9,602 nt of DNA from Parvularcula sp. (GCA_003506635.1 DNZB01000240.1:1-9602), one strand, 5' to 3'. Counted from the stretch's first letter, positions 1 to 7,520 are shown. Notes: generated by a model not told the origin, from the sequence alone. A program made the numbers and translations.

Positions 1-996
1 GATCGGCGCGTCGGCCGGCGCGCGCGCGATGCGCCGCACGCAAAGACTGAATTGCTGCAGCTCGCCCGCCGCCTCGATCATCGAATGGCCGGCGAGAATG
101 CGCTCGACAAGCGTCGTGCCGGTGCGCGGCTGGCCGACGATGAAGATCGGCGCGGGGTCGTCATGGCCCGGCCCGGCGCGCGCCGCCCAGACCTCCGTGA
201 AGGTTTCTGCAAGCGCCTTGAACTGCGCCGCTTCCGCCTGTTCGTCGAATTTGATCGACGCGCGTTTGGCGCGCGCGCCGAGGTCGAACGCTGCGAAAGC
301 CTCATCCCATAAGGCGCAGTCCTCATAGTCCTTGCCCGCGGCGTAGGCGAGGAAGGCGCGCGCGCCCGGCGCGCAGGCGCTGTCCGCGCGGGCAATCAGC
401 CGGTCGGCGCGCGCGCGGCTGCGGGCGCGGCGCAGCGTCGAATAGAGCCATTCGGCCTGCGGCGCGCCGCCTGCTTCGATAAAGGGATCGAGCGCCGCCG
501 CCGCTGCGCTGTCGCGGCCGAGAAAGAGGTTCGACGCGGCGACATTGATCGCGAAATCGGCGCGGTCGGGCGCGGCGGCGAACGCTTTGGCGTGCCAGTC
601 TTGCGCCTCGCGGTGGCGCCCGAATTGCGCGAGCGCCGTGCCGATGAGATCGGCCGTATCGGGACTGACCTCGCCGGCGCCGAGCGCGCGCGACAACGCG
701 ACGTCGGCGCGATCGAAATGCCCGACGCGCTGAAAGAGCCGCGCAAGATGCGCCCAGCCGGCGCGGTCGTAAGGATTGAGCAGCGTCACTGTGCCGAAGG
801 CGCTGATCGCCGTCCGCCAGTCCTTTTTTTCAAGCGCAAGGAGGCCGACGAGGAAATGCGCCTCCGGTCGCTTGCCGTCGGCTTGAAGCGCGGCCCGGGC
901 CTCCTTTTCCGCGTCGTCAAGACGCGCGTCGCGGAAGGCGTCGAGCCCTCTTGCAACATGCGCCCTGGCGCCGGCTTCGGGATCATCGGTGCGCAA
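1..996 (-). CDS. TPR-containing sulfotransferase family protein (3' end outside window)
   Basis: This is a minus-strand gene whose stop lies beyond the left edge; 332 codons are visible. Residues about 10-150 form repeated amphipathic helix pairs of TPR type, with segments such as ARAALQADGKRPEAHFLVG and DRAGWAHLARLFQRVGHFD. From about residue 283 comes PIFIVGQPRTGTTLVERIL, the 5'-phosphosulfate-binding P-loop of PAPS-dependent sulfotransferases (P290-R-T-G-T-T295), followed by AGHSMIEAAGE. Proteins with TPRs ahead of a sulfotransferase domain are common in alphaproteobacteria; they presumably move sulfate from PAPS to an unknown acceptor, with the TPRs binding a partner or substrate. The start is TTG at 996: an in-frame TGA lies 9 nt upstream (1008-1006), no ATG or GTG occurs in frame before the P-loop region, and a GAGGGG ribosome site sits 5 nt ahead. 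No signal peptide is visible, so it is probably cytoplasmic. The 3'-phosphate-binding region is outside the window. The family is certain; the substrate is unknown. Confidence 0.9.
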   Translation of the reverse strand, partial: MRTDDPEAGARAHVARGLDAFRDARLDDAEKEARAALQADGKRPEAHFLVGLLALEKKDWRTAISAFGTVTLLNPYDRAGWAHLARLFQRVGHFDRADVALSRALGAGEVSPDTADLIGTALAQFGRHREAQDWHAKAFAAAPDRADFAINVAASNLFLGRDSAAAAALDPFIEAGGAPQAEWLYSTLRRARSRARADRLIARADSACAPGARAFLAYAAGKDYEDCALWDEAFAAFDLGARAKRASIKFDEQAEAAQFKALAETFTEVWAARAGPGHDDPAPIFIVGQPRTGTTLVERILAGHSMIEAAGELQQFSLCVRRIARAPADAPI

Positions 997-1090
997 GGGC
1001 GCCCCTCACTGGCGAATTTGAAGCGGCTGGTGTTACGGTCAGCGCCTTAAAGAGTGCCGGGCTCTGCAAGGACAACGCAAGGGGTCAGCG
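997..1090. promoter_or_regulatory. Divergent intergenic region with both 5' ends
   Basis: This 94-bp gap separates the minus-strand sulfotransferase from the plus-strand amidohydrolase, so promoters for both must lie in it or overlap the coding starts. It has two less GC-rich patches, around 1014-1023 and 1045-1052. On the minus strand TTGTCC and TTTAAG occur with an 18-bp spacer, a weak match to sigma70-type boxes. No clear plus-strand -35/-10 pair was found. The functional assignment rests on gene orientation rather than on strong motifs. Confidence 0.35.
1002..1007 (-). promoter_or_regulatory. Ribosome binding site that fixes a TTG start
   Basis: Read on the minus strand, GAGGGG lies 5 nt before the TTG at 996-994. 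Because the reading frame has a TGA overlapping this site (1008-1006) and no ATG or GTG further in, this purine run is the main support for TTG as the true start of the sulfotransferase gene. Confidence 0.6.
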
Positions 1091-3064
1091 ATGAAGAAGA
1101 TGCTGGTGGCCGCAGCTTTCGGTTGCGCGATGGCGGCCTGCGCCCACCCCGGCGGGGACAAGCGCGCCGATCATGTCTTCGTCAACGGCGCGATCTATGT
1201 CGCCGATGCGGGCCGCACGATCGCCGGGGCGATGGCGATCGGCGACGGCGAAATCCTGTTCACGGGCGATGAGGCCGGCGCGCGCGCCCTCGCCGGCGCC
1301 GAAACGACGATTGTCGATCTCGGCGGCAGGCTTGTGCTGCCGGGGCTGCACGATTCGCATCTTCATCCGATCAGCGCCATGCCGATCGAAACGTGCAGCC
1401 TTGAAAACAGGCCGCGTCCGCTCGCGGAAATCAGCGCGGAAGCAGCCGCCTGCATCGCACGGATCGGCGCCGCGGCGGGAACGCCGGTCGGCATCGACCT
1501 CTGGAATTACGCCGCTGGCAACCAGCCAGACGAAAGGCTGCAAACGATCCGTCAAGCGCTCGACGCCGCCTCGGCCGCGCATCCGATCCTTCTTTTCGGC
1601 AGCGACGGCCACCATTACGGCGCGAACAGCGCGGCTCTCGCGCGCGCCCGGAACGCGCGCGGCGAGAGGGTCGGCCTCAGCGCCGCGACGCTCGCGTCCG
1701 ATTTCTCCGCGCTCGCGCCTTACGTCGGCGTCGACCGCGCCGGCGAACCCAACGGACGGCTGACGGAGACCTATGCGCTCGAAGCGATCAGCGCCGATGA
1801 GTGGGCCGCGGCGGATATCGAACGCCGGCGCGCGGCGCCAGACCTGCTGACGGCGGTGACGGCGCCGCGCGGCATCACGTCGTTCCTTGACGCCGCCGCC
1901 GATCCTGAAACGCTCGACATCTACGACGCGCTTGAAAAGTCCGGAAAGCTTCATGCGCGCGCCACGCTGGCGCTCTATTTCGATCCGACCGCTGCGCGCG
2001 CGGGGGGCGACGTCGATTTTTCAACGACGATGGCGAAGGCGGCCGCGATCCGCGAGAAATACAAGAACGCCCCGCACATCAAGGCGACGTTCCTGAAGCT
2101 CTTCGCGGACGGCGTGATGGAGGGCGATCCGCTCAGCACCCCGCCGACGCTGCCGAACGCCGCTCTCTCCCGCGATTACCTGCAGCCGATCTACGAATGG
2201 GACGACGAGGCGGCGTGGGTGCGCGTCAAGGGTTATGTCGATCCCGCGTCGGCGCCTTGCGCTGTCCGGAACCTTGATGCCGCAGCCTTTCAGAAGCGAT
2301 ACGGCTTTCACCCGGCGCAATGCGCCCGCAGCGCCGGGACGCTGCAACATGACGAGCAAACGACGCTCGATTACATCAAGGCCGGCGACGCGGCGGGTTT
2401 CACCTTCAACATTCACGCGATCGGCGACCGCGCGGTGAAGACCGCGCTCGACGGCATCGCCCTCGCCGGGCGCGATGGCGGCCGGCGCCGCCATATCATC
2501 ACCCATCTGCAGCTGACGCGCCCGGAAGACCGCGCGCGCTTCGCCCCGCTCGGCGTCTACGCTTCGATGACCTTCGCCTGGGCCGTCATCGACCCGCAAT
2601 ATGATACGACGGTGTTTCCGTTCATCGACCGGGCGACGCCGGAAAGCCTTTATGATCCGGACGGCTATTATTATCGCAACGCCTACGCCGCGGCGTCGCT
2701 GATGCGGGCGGGCGCGACGATCATCGCCGGCTCCGACGCGCCGGTCGACACGATCGACCCGCGCCCCTTCGTCAATATCGAGGGCGCCGTCTCGCGCGCG
2801 ATCGCCGATAATCCGCCCTTCAATTCGGCGGAGGCGATCACCATCGAAGACGCGATCGACGCCTATACGATCAACGGCGCGCGCGCCTTGCAGCAGGATG
2901 AACTCACCGGGTCGCTTGAAAAGGGAAAGCGCGCGGACTTCATCGTGCTCGATCAGAACATCATCGCGCTGGCGAAGTCAGGCGCGGCAAGTCGCATCAG
3001 CGAGACGAAGGTGCTGGAGACATGGTTCGACGGCGAAAAGGTGTTTGAGCGGCCGGCCGAATGA
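1091..3064 (+). CDS. Exported lipoprotein amidohydrolase, YtcJ-like (amidohydrolase family 3)
   Basis: A 657-residue metal-dependent hydrolase. Residues 1-17 form a lipoprotein signal (two Lys, a hydrophobic stretch, then MAAC), so Cys17 is probably lipidated and the enzyme membrane-anchored outside the cytoplasm. Family marks in order: GLHDSHLHP with metal-binding H90 and H92; KLFADG with K336, the lysine usually carboxylated; NIHAIGDRA with H442; ITHLQL with H472; and GSDAPVD with catalytic D549. The C-terminal beta-sandwich half carries GSLEKGKRADFIVLD (607-621), typical of the superfamily. A segment of about 75 residues between K336 and H442 looks like an insertion. The mature chain has only four other cysteines, C102, C121, C390 and C411, which could form two disulfides in the periplasm. 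The start is ATG with AAGGGG 6 nt upstream. The substrate is unknown; the family acts on amide, carbamate or imine-like bonds. It is probably its own transcription unit, since 377 bp separate it from the next operon. Confidence 0.9.
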   Translation: MKKMLVAAAFGCAMAACAHPGGDKRADHVFVNGAIYVADAGRTIAGAMAIGDGEILFTGDEAGARALAGAETTIVDLGGRLVLPGLHDSHLHPISAMPIETCSLENRPRPLAEISAEAAACIARIGAAAGTPVGIDLWNYAAGNQPDERLQTIRQALDAASAAHPILLFGSDGHHYGANSAALARARNARGERVGLSAATLASDFSALAPYVGVDRAGEPNGRLTETYALEAISADEWAAADIERRRAAPDLLTAVTAPRGITSFLDAAADPETLDIYDALEKSGKLHARATLALYFDPTAARAGGDVDFSTTMAKAAAIREKYKNAPHIKATFLKLFADGVMEGDPLSTPPTLPNAALSRDYLQPIYEWDDEAAWVRVKGYVDPASAPCAVRNLDAAAFQKRYGFHPAQCARSAGTLQHDEQTTLDYIKAGDAAGFTFNIHAIGDRAVKTALDGIALAGRDGGRRRHIITHLQLTRPEDRARFAPLGVYASMTFAWAVIDPQYDTTVFPFIDRATPESLYDPDGYYYRNAYAAASLMRAGATIIAGSDAPVDTIDPRPFVNIEGAVSRAIADNPPFNSAEAITIEDAIDAYTINGARALQQDELTGSLEKGKRADFIVLDQNIIALAKSGAASRISETKVLETWFDGEKVFERPAE

Positions 3065-3085
3065 CGGCGCGGCCCGCCCTCGCCG

Positions 3086-3107
3086 CTGCGCGCGGACGCG
3101 CGCGCAG
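3086..3107. repeat. Perfect 9-bp GC hairpin after the amidohydrolase gene
   Basis: CTGCGCGCG and CGCGCGCAG are exact reverse complements separated by GACG, starting 22 bp after the amidohydrolase stop. The stem would be stable in RNA, but no T-run follows (the next bases are GAATTTC), so it is not a classical intrinsic terminator. It may still stop or protect a transcript end. In such GC-rich DNA, chance alternating GC is also possible. Confidence 0.35.
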
Positions 3108-3190
3108 GAATTTCAGGAAATACGCGCCGGCCTCGCGCGAAGGCGCGCGCTTTGGCGCGCTTGCGTCAACGCGCCCGCCGACCGCTTGTT

Positions 3191-3230
3191 AGACGGTATG
3201 CGGAAGATCAACAAATCCCCATAAAATCAA
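3191..3230 (+). promoter_or_regulatory. AT-rich island, possible promoter of the polyamine operon
   Basis: A run containing GATCAACAAATC and CATAAAATC stands out from the surrounding GC-rich sequence about 215-240 bp upstream of the first ligase gene. CATAAAAT resembles a -10 element, but no good -35 box lies 16-18 bp before it; TTGTTA at 3186-3191 is about 28 bp away. If real, it would give a leader of roughly 200 nt that includes the inverted repeats. Confidence 0.25.
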
Positions 3231-3330
3231 CCGGATGCCTCGTTAGCGCGCGCCCCCATTGCCAGCCTTCGCGGGGCGGGCTAGCCTTCTCTTCGTCCCT
3301 TCGCGCGGGTGAATTGCCGCCGCAACGGCT

Positions 3331-3340
3331 GCGAATTCGC
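3331..3340. promoter_or_regulatory. 10-bp perfect palindrome, candidate operator
   Basis: GCGAATTCGC is its own reverse complement and lies about 100 bp upstream of the operon's first start codon. Its AT-centred symmetry would suit a dimeric repressor of the kind that controls polyamine catabolic operons, but it is not a recognised PuuR or other consensus site. This is inference from symmetry and position only. Confidence 0.25.
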
Positions 3341-3419
3341 CCCGGGCGCCGTCGCTGGCGCGCCATTCCGGCGGGGACCAACCAAACGGGCGGTTACGCT
3401 TCGGGCCTTGCGCCCGGGG
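3340..3419. repeat. Spaced 10-bp inverted repeat upstream of the first ligase
   Basis: CCCCGGGCGC (3340-3349) and GCGCCCGGGG (3410-3419) are exact reverse complements separated by 60 bp. The right arm ends 22 bp before the ATG of the ligase gene, so pairing in the mRNA would form a long-looped stem close to the ribosome site. It could equally be two binding half-sites or chance in GC-rich DNA. Confidence 0.3.
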
Positions 3420-3441
3420 TCTGCCGTCTGGGGCGGAAAAC

Positions 3442-4791
3442 ATGGACTTGAATGAGCTTGAAGAATGGCTGCGGCGCCATCGCGTCGCGGATGTCGCCTG
3501 CCTTGTGCCCGACATGACGGGCGCGGCGCGCGGCAAGACGATGACGCCGGCGCTCTTCCTGAACGGCCTCAAGACGAAGTCGCTGCGCATTCCCGAAACG
3601 GTTTACGCGATCAACGTGCACGGCGAAATTCAGTTCACGCCGCATGTCGTTTCGACGGAACGCGATCTCGTGCTCGCGCCGGATTTGTCGACGATTCACC
3701 TTGCGCCGTGGAACAACGATCCGACGGCGTCCGTCATCTGCGACAGCGTCACCGATCAGGGAACGCAGACCGGCATCGCGCCGCGCGGCGTCTTGCGGCG
3801 CGTGATCGACCTTTTCGCGCGCGAGGGATGGACGCCGATCGTCGGGCCCGAAATCGAATTCTACATGATCGCGAAGTTCAGCGACGTGATCCTTGAACCC
3901 AAGACGCCGACCGGGCGCTCCGGCCTTCGCGAGTTCGGCCAGAACGTCTACAGCCTCGATGCGATCGACGAGTTCGACAAGCTGTTCGAGGAGCTTTACC
4001 AGTTCAGCGAGATCATGCGCATCGACCTCGACACGCTGATCCACGAGGACGGGCCCTGCCAGTTCGAGGTGAACATCCGCCATTCGGACGCGATGCGCGT
4101 CGCCGACCAGATGTTCCTGTTCAAGCGCCTCGCCCGGCAGGTCGCGCTGCGTCATGACATGTTCGTCACCTTCATGGCGAAACCCTATGCGACGTGCAGC
4201 GGCAGCTCCATCCATCTGCACCAGAGCGTCGTCGAGACGAAATCGGGCCGCAACATCTTCGCGAACGCCGACGGATCGGACAGCGATCTCTTCCGCTGGT
4301 ATATCGGCGGGCTTCAGGCTTATCTCCCCGCGGCGATGCCGCTGCTTGCGCCCTATACGAACTCCTTCAACCGGTTCGAGGCCTATATGAGCGCGCCGAC
4401 GAACACGCACTGGAGCCGCGAAAACCGCACCGTGGGCCTGCGCGTCCCGGCGTCGAGCCCGGAGGCGCGGCGCGTCGAAAACCGCATCCCCGGCGCGGAC
4501 ATCAACCCCTATCTCGGCGTCGCGGCATCGCTCGTCTGCGGCTATCTCGGCATGATGGAAAAGATCGAGCCGCGCGAGGAATATGTCGGCGAAGGCTATC
4601 AGGACCGCGAGCGCCCGCTGCCGAAGGCCTTGATGGACAGCGTCGAAAACTTCACCCGTTCAAAGGGGCTGCGCGACGCGCTCGGCGACAGTTTCGTCGA
4701 CACCTTCGCCGCGATCAAGCGAACGGAATACGAGCATCGTTCCAGCGTCCTCAGCCCCTGGGACGTGCGCTTCCTCATGACCAACGTGTGA
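3442..4791 (+). CDS. puuA: Gamma-glutamylpolyamine synthetase (glutamine synthetase family, PuuA-like)
   Basis: 449 residues, similar in length to E. coli PuuA. Members of this branch use ATP to join glutamate to a primary amine such as putrescine. The N-terminal beta-grasp part carries DMTGAARGK (24-32), the form seen in amine ligases. The catalytic part has GPEIEFY (E137 and E139, metal ligands), HEDGPCQFEVN (E202 and E209), MAKPY (K247), SGSSIHLHQS (H258), SRENRTVGLRVP (N328, R329), RRVENRIPGADINPYL (E346, R348) and a PuuA-like tail ending in VLSPWDVRFLMTNV. There is no NLYDLP adenylylation motif, which argues against a housekeeping GlnA. The ATG at 3442 is preceded by GGGGCGGAAAAC, a modest ribosome site. 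It is first in the operon, and its TGA overlaps a GTG in frame with the transaminase. The amine substrate is inferred; other amines such as ethanolamine or alkylamines are possible. Confidence 0.85.
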   Translation: MDLNELEEWLRRHRVADVACLVPDMTGAARGKTMTPALFLNGLKTKSLRIPETVYAINVHGEIQFTPHVVSTERDLVLAPDLSTIHLAPWNNDPTASVICDSVTDQGTQTGIAPRGVLRRVIDLFAREGWTPIVGPEIEFYMIAKFSDVILEPKTPTGRSGLREFGQNVYSLDAIDEFDKLFEELYQFSEIMRIDLDTLIHEDGPCQFEVNIRHSDAMRVADQMFLFKRLARQVALRHDMFVTFMAKPYATCSGSSIHLHQSVVETKSGRNIFANADGSDSDLFRWYIGGLQAYLPAAMPLLAPYTNSFNRFEAYMSAPTNTHWSRENRTVGLRVPASSPEARRVENRIPGADINPYLGVAASLVCGYLGMMEKIEPREEYVGEGYQDRERPLPKALMDSVENFTRSKGLRDALGDSFVDTFAAIKRTEYEHRSSVLSPWDVRFLMTNV

Positions 4792-4796
4792 CCCTC

Positions 4797-6167
4797 ATGG
4801 CCCCTTCCAATCTCACCCGCCACATCCAGGCGCTCGATTCCGCCCATCATCTTCATCCGTTCACGACGCATCATGAATTGCGCGCGGCGGGCCCGCGCGT
4901 CATCAATCGCGCCAGGGGCGTTTACATCTACGACGCCGACGGGAACGAGATCATCGACGGCATGGCGGGCCTGTGGTGCGTGCAGGTCGGTTACGGAAAC
5001 GCCGAACTCGCCGAGGCCGCGCGCGAGGCGATCGAGACGCTTTCTTATTACAACCATTTCTTCCAGACGACGACGCCGGCCGCAGCGGAGCTCGCCGCCG
5101 TCATCGCGTCGAAGACGCCTGCCGATCTCAACCAGATCCTCTTCGCCTCCTCCGGCTCGGAGGCCAACGACAGCGCGACGAAACTGATCTGGTATTACTG
5201 GAATCTGCAAGGCAAGCCGCAGAAGAAGACGATCATATCGCGCGCGCGCGGCTATCACGGCTCGACGGCGATCGGCGCTTCGCTTTCCGGACTGCCGTTC
5301 ATGCAGGGGATTTTCGACCTGCCGCTGCCGCGCTTCCATCACGTCGCGCCGACGCCGTGCTATTATCAATATGGCGCGCCGGGCGAAAGCGAGGAAGCCT
5401 TCGCCATGCGCTGCGCGCGCGCTGTTGAAGACAAGATTATGGAGCTGGGGCCCGAAAACGTCGCCGCCTTCGTCGGCGAACCCGTGATGGGCGCCGGCGG
5501 CCTGATGACGCCGCCCAAAGGTTACTGGCCGGAAGTCGAGCGCATTTGCCGCAAGCACGATATTCTTCTGTGGTCGGATGAAGTCATCTGCGGCTTCGGG
5601 CGCACGGGATCGTGGTTCGGGTGCGAGACTTACGGCTTCACCCCCGACATCATCACCATGGCGAAGGGCATGTCGAGCGGCTATCAGCCGATCTCCGCCG
5701 TCGCGCTGAACGCCCGCGTCGCGGAACCGATCATCGCCGCCGACAGCGAGATGGCGCACGGCTTCACCTATTCCGGCCACCCGGTCGCGGCCGCCGTGGC
5801 GCTGAAGAACATCGAACTCCTCGAACGCCATCAGCTTGTCGGGGCGCGAGGAGCTGCGGCCGCGGCGAAGTTTCAGGCGGGTCTCAATGCGCTTCAGGAC
5901 CACCCGCTCGTCGGCGAGACGCGGGGCGTCGGCCTTCTCGGCGCGATCGAGCTTGTAAGAAACAAGGAAACGCGCGAGCGCTGGTCAGCGTCGGGCGCGA
6001 CCGGCGTGAAGTGCCGCGGGCATTGTTTCGCGTCCGGCGTCGTCATGCGCGCGGTCGGCGAGACGATGTTCCTCTGCCCGCCCCTCGTAATTTCGGACGC
6101 CGAGATCGACGAATTGTTCGTCCGGGTTCGCCGCGCTCTTGATCTCACCTGGCGCGACCTGCACTGA
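4797..6167 (+). CDS. spuC: Polyamine (putrescine-pyruvate type) aminotransferase, class III PLP
   Basis: 456 residues from ATG 4797, the usual size for class III omega-aminotransferases. It resembles Pseudomonas SpuC along its whole length: HHLHPFT near the N-terminus, DGMAGLWCVQVGYG (54-67), SSGSEANDSATK for PLP phosphate (118-129), RGYHGST (151-157), SDEVICGFGRTG (260-271, with D261 contacting the PLP ring nitrogen), MAKGMSSGYQP with Schiff-base K290, and GFTYSGHPVAAAVALKNIE. The expected role is transfer of an amino group from putrescine or a related polyamine to pyruvate, giving an aminoaldehyde. An in-frame GTG at 4788 forms a GTGA overlap with the ligase stop and is an alternative start adding three residues. 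ATG 4797 is chosen as the stronger codon, although neither has a visible Shine-Dalgarno sequence. Beta-alanine or GABA transaminase activity is an alternative; the sequence alone cannot settle it. Confidence 0.87.
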   Translation: MAPSNLTRHIQALDSAHHLHPFTTHHELRAAGPRVINRARGVYIYDADGNEIIDGMAGLWCVQVGYGNAELAEAAREAIETLSYYNHFFQTTTPAAAELAAVIASKTPADLNQILFASSGSEANDSATKLIWYYWNLQGKPQKKTIISRARGYHGSTAIGASLSGLPFMQGIFDLPLPRFHHVAPTPCYYQYGAPGESEEAFAMRCARAVEDKIMELGPENVAAFVGEPVMGAGGLMTPPKGYWPEVERICRKHDILLWSDEVICGFGRTGSWFGCETYGFTPDIITMAKGMSSGYQPISAVALNARVAEPIIAADSEMAHGFTYSGHPVAAAVALKNIELLERHQLVGARGAAAAAKFQAGLNALQDHPLVGETRGVGLLGAIELVRNKETRERWSASGATGVKCRGHCFASGVVMRAVGETMFLCPPLVISDAEIDELFVRVRRALDLTWRDLH

Positions 6168-6174
6168 CGGCGTT

Positions 6175-7518
6175 ATGGCGAAAAAATCCGTCAACAAGGC
6201 GCGTGCGGACGGCGCCGGCGCCGCGAAGTTCATCGATGCTTTCCTGATCGACCTTAACGGCGTCGAGCGGGGCAAGCGCCTGCCTGCGAAGGACGCCGCG
6301 AAAATCGAAAAGTCGAGCTTGCGGTTCCCGCGCTCGCTGATCGGCGTCGACATCTGGGGCAATGATGTTTTCGATAACGGCCTTGTCGTCGACACCGGCG
6401 ACAGCGACGGTCTTTGCCCGATCGTCAGGCCGGGCCTCAAACCATGCCCCTGGTCGGCGACGCCCACCTTGCAGGCGCAAGTGATGATGGCGGAGGCGAA
6501 CGGCGCGGCCTTCGGCGCCGACCCGCGCCAGCTTCTCATCAACGCGCGCGAGCGGGCGAAGAAAATGGGCCTCACGCCCGTCGCCGCGGTGGAGCTTGAG
6601 TTCTATCTTCTCACTCGCGACTTCGACGAGCTTGGCCGTCCGCTGGCGCCGAAGGGCGCGAACGGCAAGCGCGTGCGCGAGGGCCGGGTTTACGCAATGG
6701 CGGAGCTTGACGCCTACGCCGCGTTCTTAAGCGACCTTTACGCCGCCGCGGACGCGCAAGGCCTGCCGCTCGACGCCGCCGTCATCGAAGCGGGACCGAG
6801 CCAGTTCGAAGTGAACCTCAAACATCAGGCGGATATCGTCGTCGCGGCCGATCAGGCGGTGTGGCTGAAACGCGCGATCCGCGGCGTCGCTTCGAAACAC
6901 GGGCTCGCCGCTTCGTTCATGGCGAAACCGTTCGGCGATCTGCCCGGCAACGGCATGCATGCGCATATGAGCATGCTGAACGCCAGAGGAGCGAACGCCT
7001 TCGAGACGGAGAAGACGCTGCTGTCGGCGATCGCCGGCCTGATCGCGACGATGCAGGAAGGGATGATCCTTTTCGCGCCCCACTTGAATTCCTGGCGGCG
7101 CTTTCAGGAAGGCTCGCACGCGCCGACGCGCGCCGCGTGGGGGCGCGAGAACCGCACGGCGCCGATCCGCATTCCGGCGGACGGCGGCGCCAATACGCGC
7201 TTTGAACACCGCGTCGCCGGCGCCGACGCCAATCCCTATCTCGTGCTCGCCGCGATCCTTTCCGGCGCGCTCTTCGGCCTTGAGAAGAAGCTGACGCCGC
7301 CGCCCGCGCTGACCGGCAATGTCTACGCCTCCGCCGCGCCGCGGCTCGATATCGGCTGGCGCGCTGCGCTGTCGGCGTTTGAGGACGGCCAGGCGCTGAA
7401 TCCCGCCTTCGGGCCGCTTTTCACGCAGGTCTATGGCGCGCTCAAACGCCAGGAGATGCGCGCGGCGGACCGGCGCGTCACCGATTTTGAGTATGACAGC
7501 TATCTGTTCGCGTTCTGA
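6175..7518 (+). CDS. Second glutamine-synthetase-family amine ligase
   Basis: 447 residues from ATG 6175, 7 nt after the transaminase stop. It belongs to the same fold family as the first ligase but is clearly a different branch. It has DLNGVERGKR (26-35), VELEFYL (E140, E142), IEAGPSQFEVNLKHQ (E205, E212), MAKPF (K251), GNGMHAHMS (H262, H264), GRENRTAPIRIP (N326, R327), FEHRVAGADANPYLVLAA (E344, R346) and a GNVY segment where GlnA has its NLY tyrosine loop, without the DLP part. All core metal and ATP residues look intact, so it is probably active as a gamma-glutamyl-amine ligase on a substrate different from that of its upstream paralogue, by analogy with the several glutamylpolyamine synthetases of Pseudomonas. 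The frame stays open upstream into the transaminase, to a TTG at 6139, but ATG 6175 puts the conserved FIDAFLIDLNG start at a normal distance and is preferred. No ribosome site is visible. Confidence 0.85.
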   Translation: MAKKSVNKARADGAGAAKFIDAFLIDLNGVERGKRLPAKDAAKIEKSSLRFPRSLIGVDIWGNDVFDNGLVVDTGDSDGLCPIVRPGLKPCPWSATPTLQAQVMMAEANGAAFGADPRQLLINARERAKKMGLTPVAAVELEFYLLTRDFDELGRPLAPKGANGKRVREGRVYAMAELDAYAAFLSDLYAAADAQGLPLDAAVIEAGPSQFEVNLKHQADIVVAADQAVWLKRAIRGVASKHGLAASFMAKPFGDLPGNGMHAHMSMLNARGANAFETEKTLLSAIAGLIATMQEGMILFAPHLNSWRRFQEGSHAPTRAAWGRENRTAPIRIPADGGANTRFEHRVAGADANPYLVLAAILSGALFGLEKKLTPPPALTGNVYASAAPRLDIGWRAALSAFEDGQALNPAFGPLFTQVYGALKRQEMRAADRRVTDFEYDSYLFAF

Positions 7519-7520
7519 CG

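Larger units (their letters stand above)
3065..3441. other. Gene-free stretch between amidohydrolase and polyamine operon
   Basis: This 377-bp region has no credible coding sequence; open frames here are short and have no recognisable protein features. It holds a GC hairpin just after the amidohydrolase stop (3086-3107), an AT-rich island (about 3201-3230), a bulged inverted repeat (3244-3283, arms TAGC..CGCCCC and GGGGCG..GCTA), a perfect 10-bp palindrome (3331-3340) and a 10-bp inverted repeat with arms 60 bp apart. The simplest reading is a 3' end for the upstream gene followed by the promoter and operator region of the downstream operon. Confidence 0.6.

Noticed and set aside
361..420. 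Dense GCGCGC runs here and elsewhere as a repeat element
   Set aside because: They lie within codons of real genes, have no regular period, and match the overall base composition.
3152..3451. Possible small plus-strand protein in the gene-free stretch
   Set aside because: Basic, low-complexity translation with no hydrophobic or domain pattern; it runs into the ligase start and looks non-coding.
3394..4410. Open frame of 338 codons on the minus strand across the start of the first ligase
   Set aside because: It has shadow composition, no motif and no ribosome site, and it runs opposite conserved ligase residues.
3442..4791. Housekeeping glutamine synthetase (GlnA) identity for the ligases
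   Set aside because: Both proteins have the D-x-x-G-x-x-R-G-K N-terminal form of amine ligases, lack the NLYDLP adenylylation site, and sit with transaminase and PuuB-like genes.
4599..5903. Long open frame of 434 codons on the minus strand opposite the transaminase
   Set aside because: Composition is arginine-rich and featureless, and it lies opposite a gene with full PLP-enzyme motifs. GC-rich codon bias opens such antisense frames.
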